From assembly GCA_902497035.1 (NCBI GenBank), contig CABVDL010000139.1, positions 1 through 5,052 on the forward strand: a stretch of DNA of 5,052 bases, given 5' to 3'. Positions 1 to 5,052 of the stretch are shown piece after piece. This DNA is from an uncultured Prevotella sp. Its GTDB lineage: Bacteria > Bacteroidota > Bacteroidia > Bacteroidales > Bacteroidaceae. A model generated the notes under the pieces. The model saw nothing but the letters and a program-made list of their open reading frames with translations. It searched no databases and was not told the origin of the DNA. A program made the translations under genes and the position numbers. Every line of letters starts with the position of its first letter. The stretch's first letter is position 1.

Positions 1-54
1 AAAAAACAGGCTCTGTGCATAAACATCCAGACTGATTAGTTTGGCAGCAGCCTC

Positions 55-115
55 GATAAACCCCGCCCCTACGATGGGAATGGCTGAATAGGGCGGGGAT
101 AAACCCCGCCCCTAC
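55..115. repeat. Direct repeat pair with GC-rich hairpin after the GH57 stop
   Basis: The 18-bp sequence GATAAACCCCGCCCCTAC is present twice, at 55-72 and 98-115, offset by 43 bp. Between them GGGCGGGG (91-98) can pair with CCCCGCCC at 104-111 (8-bp stem, 5-nt loop) or with the copy at 61-68 (8-bp stem, 22-nt loop), so two mutually exclusive hairpins are possible. On the minus strand the element begins 1 nt after the operon's last stop codon. No T-run follows either hairpin, so it is not a standard intrinsic terminator. It resembles dispersed extragenic palindromes of gut bacteria and may still stabilise or delimit the mRNA 3' end. Confidence 0.7.
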
Positions 116-116
116 T

Positions 117-1532
117 CTAGCTCTCCTCTGCGCCAGCCTCTTCTTTTGTTTTCTTTGACGCTGCCTTGGCGGCAGTATTCTTAGTGGCGGTGGTCTTGGT
201 CTTGGCAACTTTCTCACGCAGCTTGGTCTCAGCAGCCTCCATCTTGCCGATGCGGGCCTTCAGCCGCTCAATCTCCTTGTCCTTGGCCTCAATTTCGTCG
301 CCCTCGTTCTTGATGGTGGTAAGCAGCGAGTTGAGCTGGTCGTTGTCAATTTCCATCGGATAAAGTGCATTGACGCGGTTGATGAAATCGCCGAGGATGT
401 TCATGTAGTTTGTGAATGCGTCGAAAGGACTGCTGTAGATGCCTCGGTCGATGCCCACCTGTGAGGGCTTGGTCGTCATAAAGCGGAAATTGTTGCTGGC
501 CTGTAGGTAGTTCCAGTCTTGATTAATCTTAGGGTCGTTGGCAATATGCACGCGGTCGGCCATGCTGTAGAGCTTGTTGAACGCCTCGCGCTGCATCACG
601 TTGCCGAGGAAGCTGCTCACGTCGCGCTCCTCGTCGGTCCACGACAGCGTGTCGGGCACATTCAGGTCGCCTACGCTCTTGAACTCGTCGCAAATCTCCG
701 TAGGCGTGGCAAAGCCGATGCCCTTGTCCTTGGCAAATCGCGGCAGGGCCTTGATGAACTCAAGTATGTTGCTCGACAGTGGCTGGGCGATGCCAAGGGC
801 CGACAGCTCCATGAAGATGTTGATGACCTGTTCCTCGGGGGGGAAGTTGGCAATGCGGTCGATATACTGGTCGGCAAAGAGCGGATAGCCCTCCCAGTCG
901 TGGTCGTTGAAGCGTAGGCATATATCGTCGCTGAGCGAGATGTCGCGCAGCAACAGCTTGAGCTTCGGAGCCAACGCGCAGTTATATACATAGTGAGGCG
1001 ACTTCCATCCCAGCACGTGCTTGGCGCCCTCTGTGAGCATGCCCTTGAAGCCGAGCTTGGCCACCTGAGAGCCGATGTCGTCGCTGTAAATCAGCGAGGA
1101 GTTGCGCAACACCTTTGGCTTCTGTCCGAACGTCTCCTCCATCTTATGGCACTGCGCCTTGATGTTGGAGGCGAACGAGGCATGGTCGATGAGGGCCGAC
1201 AAGCCGTGGGCGTAAGGCTCGGCCAGGAATTCCACGCATCCCGTCTTGCTCAGCTCCTGCAGTTTCTCGATGACCTCAGGCGCATAGATCTCCAATTGTT
1301 CCATGCCCACACCCGAAAGCGAGAATGCCACGCGGAAGTAATTGCCGTTCTCGGCAATCATCTCACCGATGGCGTTGAGGGCAGGCATATACGAGCGCTG
1401 TGCGATGTCGGTGATGGTGCGCTCGTTCTCGTAGTCGTCGTAATAGTAATGGTCGGTACCAATATCGAAGAAGCGGTAGCGCTTCAGGTGGACGATTTGA
1501 TGGATCTCAAAATATAGGCAAATCTTTTTCAT
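117..1532 (-). CDS. GH57 alpha-amylase-like protein with altered catalytic residues
   Basis: This 471-residue intact protein belongs to the GH57 alpha-amylase-like group. The N-terminus CLYFEIHQIVHLKRYRFFDI (5-24) matches the first GH57 region, although the usual HQP is HQI. VEFLAEPYAHGLSAL (100-114), RNSSLIYSDDIG (143-154), GFKGMLTEGAKHVLGWKSP (161-179) and LLLRDISLSDDICLRF (193-208) follow in the expected order. In active relatives the third block reads about RNTELIY, with the Glu as nucleophile; here that position is Ser146. The later FMDYETFGEH-type block, bearing the acid/base Asp, reads FMELSALGIAQ (240-250), giving Glu242. Classical hydrolysis is therefore doubtful, and glucan binding or a structural role is plausible. 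Residues about 397-445 are a predicted coiled coil, and 446-471 a Lys/Ala/Thr-rich tail ending in acidic residues. It is the last gene of the operon, 25 nt after the glycosyltransferase gene. Automatic annotation as alpha-amylase would overstate the evidence. Confidence 0.88.
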   Translation of the reverse strand: MKKICLYFEIHQIVHLKRYRFFDIGTDHYYYDDYENERTITDIAQRSYMPALNAIGEMIAENGNYFRVAFSLSGVGMEQLEIYAPEVIEKLQELSKTGCVEFLAEPYAHGLSALIDHASFASNIKAQCHKMEETFGQKPKVLRNSSLIYSDDIGSQVAKLGFKGMLTEGAKHVLGWKSPHYVYNCALAPKLKLLLRDISLSDDICLRFNDHDWEGYPLFADQYIDRIANFPPEEQVINIFMELSALGIAQPLSSNILEFIKALPRFAKDKGIGFATPTEICDEFKSVGDLNVPDTLSWTDEERDVSSFLGNVMQREAFNKLYSMADRVHIANDPKINQDWNYLQASNNFRFMTTKPSQVGIDRGIYSSPFDAFTNYMNILGDFINRVNALYPMEIDNDQLNSLLTTIKNEGDEIEAKDKEIERLKARIGKMEAAETKLREKVAKTKTTATKNTAAKAASKKTKEEAGAEES

Positions 1533-1557
1533 TTCCTTATGACATTAGTTTACAGTG

Positions 1558-2826
1558 TTATTTCCAGTGAAGCGTTCTCAGGTAAAGCTCGCGTATCCAT
1601 GCGCCCACCTTTTCCCAGGTAATCTGTGCCACTTCTTTTTGGCCTTCCTCCTGCAGGTAGCGGAAGAGACTCTCGTTGTGGCAGATGCCGTAGATGGCGT
1701 CGGCGAGGGCATGTATGTCCCAATAGTCAATCTTGATGCAGTTGGTGAGTATCTCAGCGCATCCGCTCTGCTTCGAGATGATGGTCGGCGTGCCGCACTG
1801 CATGGCCTCAAGGGGTGAGATGCCGAAAGGCTCACTGACCGACGGCATGACATATACGTCGGAGTCTTTGAGACATTCATACACCTGCTTGCCACGCATG
1901 AATCCGGGGAAGTGGAAGCGGTCGGCAATGCCCCGCTCTGCCGCGAGGTATATCATCTGGTCCATCATGTCGCCCGACCCAGCCATGCAGAAGCGGATGT
2001 TGTTGGTGCGGTGCAGCACCATGTTGGCCGCCTCGACGAAATACTCCGGGCCTTTCTGCATGGTGATGCGCCCAAGGAACGTCACTATCTTCTCCTTTCC
2101 CGTGTGGTCGGGCCGCGGAATGGCGGCGTTCTCCGCACTCAGCGGATAGACGGCGTTGTGCACCGTGAACACCTTGCGCGGGTCCTGGTGATACTGGTTG
2201 ATGACCGTCTGCCGCGTGAGTTCCGACACGCACATGATGCAGTCGGCGTGGTCCATGCCGTCTTTCTCTATGCCATAGACCGTAGGATTGACGTGTCCGC
2301 GCGACCGGTCGTAGTCGGTGGCGTGCACGTGTATGCACAACGGCTTGCCGCTCACCTGCTTGGCAAAGATGCCGGCGGGATAGGTCAGCCAGTCGTGGGC
2401 ATGGATGACGTCGAACTCCTCGGTCCTGGCCACCACGCCTGCAATGATGCTGTAGTTGTTAATCTCGTCGTGCAGGTTGGAAGGATAGCCTCCGGCGAAC
2501 TCCATGCAGCCTAAGTCGTTGACGTGCATATAGTTGAAATCAGCATAGATATGGTCGCGGTAGCGATAGTAGTCGTTAGGGTCCATCAGGTTGCCGATGC
2601 GTGACTTTACATAGTCGTAGTTGACGTCGCGGTAGGCAATGGGCACGCAGTTCATTGCCACGATACGGGCAAAGGCGTGGTCCTCATCGCCCCAAGGCTT
2701 TGGCAGGCACAGTGTTATATCGACATCGCCCTGCGCATGCAGTCCTTCCGAGATGCCGAAGTTGGCCGTTGCAAGGCCTCCATAAACATGAGGAGGATAC
2801 TCCCATCCAAACATTAATACTTTCAT
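1558..2826 (-). CDS. Glycogen-synthase-like GT-B glycosyltransferase (GT4/GT5 type)
   Basis: This 422-residue cytoplasmic enzyme has the two Rossmann domains of a retaining GT-B glycosyltransferase. The N-terminal domain opens with MKVLMFGWEYPPHVYGGL (1-18), whose glycine pair at 16-17 forms the loop near the sugar nucleotide, and contains VIHAHDW (140-146). The C-terminal domain starts near 245 with FLGRITMQKGPEYF (250-263), where Arg253 and Lys258 should contact the donor phosphates. It continues with AGSGD (282-286) and SEPFGISPLEAM (331-342), the E-x7-E pair being Glu332 and Glu340. The start region resembles glycogen and starch synthases, but the protein is shorter than classical bacterial GlgA (about 475 residues). 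Elongation of alpha-1,4-glucan is therefore the best role, supported by the debranching gene 17 nt upstream. Whether the donor is ADP- or UDP-glucose cannot be read from the sequence. A different alpha-glucosyl transfer remains possible. Confidence 0.88.
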   Translation of the reverse strand: MKVLMFGWEYPPHVYGGLATANFGISEGLHAQGDVDITLCLPKPWGDEDHAFARIVAMNCVPIAYRDVNYDYVKSRIGNLMDPNDYYRYRDHIYADFNYMHVNDLGCMEFAGGYPSNLHDEINNYSIIAGVVARTEEFDVIHAHDWLTYPAGIFAKQVSGKPLCIHVHATDYDRSRGHVNPTVYGIEKDGMDHADCIMCVSELTRQTVINQYHQDPRKVFTVHNAVYPLSAENAAIPRPDHTGKEKIVTFLGRITMQKGPEYFVEAANMVLHRTNNIRFCMAGSGDMMDQMIYLAAERGIADRFHFPGFMRGKQVYECLKDSDVYVMPSVSEPFGISPLEAMQCGTPTIISKQSGCAEILTNCIKIDYWDIHALADAIYGICHNESLFRYLQEEGQKEVAQITWEKVGAWIRELYLRTLHWK

Positions 2827-2832
2827 GTGTTG

Positions 2833-2839
2833 TCCTCCT
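2833..2839 (-). promoter_or_regulatory. Strong Shine-Dalgarno sequence of the glycosyltransferase gene
   Basis: The minus strand reads AGGAGGA, 6 nt before the ATG at 2826, inside the 17-nt gap after the debranching gene's stop. It fixes the start choice. Such a complete site is uncommon in Bacteroidetes, and neither neighbour has a comparable one: the debranching gene has no site, and the GH57 gene has only AAGGAA directly abutting its ATG. Confidence 0.75.
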
Positions 2840-2843
2840 AATT

Positions 2844-4787
2844 TTAGTCTTTAAAGGTTTCAATGAGCTCAGCCGCACGCAGTATGCCAGCCACGTTGGC
2901 AGCGAACGAGATGGCTCCCCTGCCGCGGAACGGCGGGTTGCCGTCGAAGAGCTCGGGCAGCGTACCAATGCAATGGTTGAACATCTCGTCCTCATAGCCA
3001 ATCATCTGCCGTTGCACGAAGCTCAGGCGAGAGCGCTTGTAAAGCTTCAGACAAGCCTCGATGTAAAATCCCTCAAGCCATGGCCATGCCGTTCCCTGAT
3101 GGTAGGCCAGGTCGCGCTGACTCTGCGGCCCCACATACATCGGATTGTAGCCGCTGCTCTTTGGCGACAGCGTGCGCAATCCCTTGGGCGTAAGCAGCTC
3201 GCGTGTACACATGTCAAGAATGCTGCGCTGCTGCTCGCGTGTCAAGGGCGTGTAGTCCAAGGCTACGGCGAATATCATGTTCGGACGGACGAGCAGGCTG
3301 CGGTCGTCGCCGTTGACGTAGTCGTAGAGATAGCCGTAAGGATTGACGAATGTCTCGACGAATGCCGCGCCGCACCTCTCGGCCATTGCCTGCCACTTGG
3401 TCTGCCGGGCGGTGTCGCCCTGCTCTTCCGCCAGTTGGGCCGCAAAGCACAAGTCATTGTACCATAGTGCGTTGAACTCTACGATGTAGCCGGTGCGCGG
3501 CACCACTGGGCGGCCGTTGGAAGTGGAGTTCATCCACGTAACGGCTTTCTTTGTGCCGTCGGTCTTAAGCAACCCCTCGTCAGTGAGGACAAGATTGGGA
3601 TGCTTGTTGCCGGAAATATAATCAATGATGTCAGTCACCAGTTTGTAGAACTTCTCGGCACAGGCCTTGTCCCCCATCTTGTGGGCATACTGCTGTACGG
3701 CCCTTATGGCCCAAAGCGGCACGTCGGGCTGGTCCATCTCCTTGATGATGCCGGTCTGCTCCTTGCCCTCCATAAACTGCCGAAGCTGTCTCACGGCGGT
3801 CCTCATGGCATCCTCGAAATAGTCCACCTCGTCGATACTCAGAGTCAGCCCGGAAATCGAGAGGAAAGTGTCGCGGGCGCGGCACTTGAACCAAGGATAG
3901 CCGGCAACGAGATAGCGCTCGCCGTTTTTGTCGTGGATGTGGAACTGATGGGCTGCGTTGATGAGGCAGTGGATGAAGTTGTCGCGCGGCGTGCGCTCGG
4001 CGGCTTCCTCTGTGAAGAGGGCTTTCAGTCCGCGGGGCTTCGACTCACTGGTGGAGGCGGCGAAGACGATGCTCTCACCCTTCTTGATGGGCAGTGAGAA
4101 GTAGCCCGGCACATAGAGGTCTTCGTTAGATGAGTAGCCGCGCTCCTGTTCCTTGGGATATTCTATGCCGCGATACCAGTCGGGCTGAAACACGAAGTCG
4201 GCCTTTTTGGAGAACTGCATATAAAGGAATGGATAGCCCTCATACATGCGCGTGCGGATGCCGTTGGGCACTTCCTCGTAGTCTCGGCTGGCATTGGCAT
4301 TCTCGTGGGTGAACTGCTTCACGCTGCGGAAAGCAAGGAACGGACGGAACTGCAAGGTAGTAGCCGAATGAGCATCAAGAAGGGTGTATCGAATGAGAAT
4401 GCGGTCCTCATAGTGCTGGAACACAATCTCGCGCTTCAGCACCACGCCCCCTACCCTATAGACGGTGGTCGGAATGCTGTCACAGTCGAATTCCGTAATA
4501 TACTTATGCCCGTTGGGGCTGAAAGTGTTGCCTTGATACTTGTGCAGGCCGAGGTTGAAGGCCGCGCCGTGCTGGATGACCGAGCAGTCAAACGAAGACA
4601 GCAGCACGTGGTTCTCGTCATCCAACTCGGGTACGGGTACCACGAGCAAGCCGTGATATTTTCGAGTATTGCAGTCTACGATGGTCGAACAGGAATAGGC
4701 ACCCGACCGGTTGGTACGGATAATCTCTTTCTGCAGCGACTCCTGCAAGTTAATCATCAAAGCCCTTTCAAACTTGAGGTAGCTCAT
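2844..4787 (-). CDS. Glycogen debranching enzyme (amylo-alpha-1,6-glucosidase type, GH133-like)
   Basis: This 647-residue protein should hydrolyse alpha-1,6 branch points of glycogen in the cytoplasm; no signal peptide or membrane segment is visible. The N-terminal domain (about 20-250) carries the debranching-enzyme signature TNRSGAYSCST (25-35) followed by NTRKYHGLLV (40-49). The C-terminal (alpha/alpha)6-type catalytic domain (about 270-640) has AGYPWFKCRARDTF (295-308), PRTGYIVEFNALWY (430-443), YHQGTAWPWL (562-571) and LPELFDGNPPF (610-620). By analogy with eukaryotic debranching enzymes, Asp306 and Glu612 are the probable acid and base. The ATG at 4787 is preferred over Met11 because family members usually have a short lead before the TNRxGAY motif; no Shine-Dalgarno sequence precedes it, as is common in Bacteroidetes. 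It is the first gene of a three-gene operon, about 68 nt below a good promoter and 17 nt before the glycosyltransferase gene. The family call is firm; substrate preference is inferred. Confidence 0.93.
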   Translation of the reverse strand: MSYLKFERALMINLQESLQKEIIRTNRSGAYSCSTIVDCNTRKYHGLLVVPVPELDDENHVLLSSFDCSVIQHGAAFNLGLHKYQGNTFSPNGHKYITEFDCDSIPTTVYRVGGVVLKREIVFQHYEDRILIRYTLLDAHSATTLQFRPFLAFRSVKQFTHENANASRDYEEVPNGIRTRMYEGYPFLYMQFSKKADFVFQPDWYRGIEYPKEQERGYSSNEDLYVPGYFSLPIKKGESIVFAASTSESKPRGLKALFTEEAAERTPRDNFIHCLINAAHQFHIHDKNGERYLVAGYPWFKCRARDTFLSISGLTLSIDEVDYFEDAMRTAVRQLRQFMEGKEQTGIIKEMDQPDVPLWAIRAVQQYAHKMGDKACAEKFYKLVTDIIDYISGNKHPNLVLTDEGLLKTDGTKKAVTWMNSTSNGRPVVPRTGYIVEFNALWYNDLCFAAQLAEEQGDTARQTKWQAMAERCGAAFVETFVNPYGYLYDYVNGDDRSLLVRPNMIFAVALDYTPLTREQQRSILDMCTRELLTPKGLRTLSPKSSGYNPMYVGPQSQRDLAYHQGTAWPWLEGFYIEACLKLYKRSRLSFVQRQMIGYEDEMFNHCIGTLPELFDGNPPFRGRGAISFAANVAGILRAAELIETFKD

Positions 4788-4855
4788 ATTCTTTGAGGTT
4801 TATTATAGGTTCAACGATAAATCAAGGTACAATGAATTCTGCATCTTTATAATCC
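4788..4855 (-). other. 5' leader of the operon mRNA (inferred)
   Basis: This is the AT-rich stretch between the inferred start of transcription and the debranching enzyme ATG. It has no Shine-Dalgarno sequence, no convincing stable hairpin and no riboswitch pattern that I can recognise. Its right limit depends on the promoter call. Confidence 0.45.
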
Positions 4856-4859
4856 TGTT

Positions 4860-4890
4860 CAAAAATACGAAAAAAAGCATGTCTAACAAA
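4860..4890 (-). promoter_or_regulatory. Bacteroidetes-type promoter of the glycogen operon
   Basis: Read on the minus strand, TTTG (4890-4887) is followed after exactly 19 nt by TATTTTTG (4867-4860). This matches the known Bacteroidetes primary sigma consensus of TTTG at about -33 and TAnnTTTG at about -7, spaced 19-21 bp. Transcription should start within roughly 4-7 nt of 4860, near 4855, giving a leader of about 68 nt before the debranching enzyme ATG. No second candidate upstream of the three genes fits as well. Confidence 0.75.
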
Positions 4891-4902
4891 GAATAGTAAT
4901 AA

Positions 4903-4922
4903 ATTTTAAGCTATTTTAAGCT
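4903..4922. repeat. Perfect tandem 10-bp repeat upstream of the promoter, candidate operator
   Basis: ATTTTAAGCT occurs twice back to back (4903-4912 and 4913-4922). The 10-bp period is close to one helical turn, so two protein monomers bound here would sit on the same DNA face. The repeat ends 12 bp upstream of the TTTG element, where an activator or an AT-rich upstream contact element would lie. The repeat is seen directly; a regulatory role is inferred from its position. Confidence 0.5.
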
Positions 4923-4975
4923 TGCAACCCTGTTCCGTAACTATTCAGCGAATGCTGGTAGAAAAATAGGAGGAC

Positions 4976-5009
4976 AGTTAGGAGTGGAGAAGTGAGAAGT
5001 AAGAGCGGG
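4976..5009 (+). repeat. Degenerate purine-rich heptamer repeat
   Basis: About four imperfect units of the type AGTNAGA run in tandem: AGTTAGG, AGTGGAGA, AGTGAGA and AGTAAGA, then a decayed unit. The strand is almost all purine plus T. No open reading frame explains it. It looks like intergenic low-complexity repeat DNA. Confidence 0.5.
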
Positions 5010-5031
5010 AAATGCCTTACCAAGAGGCTGG

Positions 5032-5052
5032 TGGCCGGCACCAGGCCGGCCA
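5032..5052. repeat. GC-rich inverted repeat at the window edge
   Basis: TGGCCGG (5032-5038) and CCGGCCA (5046-5052) form a perfect 7-bp stem with a 7-nt loop. GGCCGGC also occurs twice directly (5033-5039 and 5044-5050). The element reaches the last base of the window, so its true extent is unknown. It could be a dispersed repeat or the 3' end structure of a gene further right. Confidence 0.5.

Noticed and set aside
1..22. Possible intrinsic terminator of the operon: minus strand ACAG-AGC-CTGT followed by six T
   Set aside because: The stem is only 4 bp with a 3-nt loop and the T-run is cut by the window edge. It could be the real end of the transcript but cannot be supported here.
91..111. 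GC-rich hairpin after the GH57 stop as a rho-independent terminator
   Set aside because: The 8-bp stem is strong, but the minus-strand sequence after it is TATTCAG with no T-run, and the arms belong to a repeated element, so it was listed as a repeat.
519..917. Plus-strand open frame antisense to the GH57 gene, and similar ones at 993-1517, 1912-2514, 3600-4097 and 4305-4796
   Set aside because: All overlap strongly supported minus-strand genes, show no family motif and have no promoter or ribosome site of note.
2655..3467. A 270-codon open frame on the plus strand across the debranching/glycosyltransferase junction
   Set aside because: It lies antisense to two genes with clear family motifs, has no recognisable domain, and its composition is that of a reverse-strand shadow in moderately GC-rich DNA.
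4968..5052. Plus-strand AGGAGGA at 4968-4974 and an ATG at 5012 open to the window end
   Set aside because: The distance between site and ATG is far too long, the frame covers only repeat-like GC-rich sequence, and nothing in the few codons is recognisable.
1..5052. CRISPR array, tRNA, rRNA, insertion sequence or phage genes
   Set aside because: No regularly spaced repeats with unique spacers, no cloverleaf or rRNA sequence and no transposase or phage motif were seen in any frame.

Overview
The window looks like chromosomal DNA from a Bacteroidales bacterium, most likely Prevotella-like. Three things point there. The three proteins are of the glycogen/alpha-glucan types typical of Bacteroidales and keep the order debranching enzyme, glycosyltransferase, GH57 protein. 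A promoter with the Bacteroidetes-type elements TTTG and TAnnTTTG lies upstream. Two of the three starts lack a normally placed Shine-Dalgarno sequence. The genus is an inference from style, not a match.

Layout, in transcription order (all genes on the minus strand, so right to left). Positions 5052-4923 are gene-free and hold a GC-rich inverted repeat at the very edge and a purine-rich degenerate heptamer repeat. Positions 4922-4903 are a perfect tandem 10-bp repeat just upstream of a well-formed promoter (TTTG at 4890-4887, TATTTTTG at 4867-4860, 19-bp spacer). A leader of about 68 nt follows. Next come a glycogen debranching enzyme (4787-2844), a glycogen-synthase-like GT-B glycosyltransferase (2826-1558) and a GH57 alpha-amylase-like protein (1532-117), separated by only 17 and 25 nt. 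Positions 116-1 hold a repeat/hairpin element that begins right after the last stop codon.

The three genes almost certainly form one operon for storage or remodelling of intracellular alpha-1,4/1,6-glucan: the glycosyltransferase would extend chains and the debranching enzyme would remove branch stubs. None of the three has an N-terminal signal peptide, so all should act in the cytoplasm.

The most notable point is the third protein. It has the overall GH57 alpha-amylase-like fold signature, but both expected catalytic positions are changed (Ser146 where the nucleophile Glu is expected, Glu242 where the Asp acid/base is expected). It also carries a C-terminal coiled coil and a Lys/Ala/Thr-rich tail. 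This suggests a non-hydrolytic, glucan-binding or scaffold role, or at least an altered chemistry, kept in a conserved glycogen operon.
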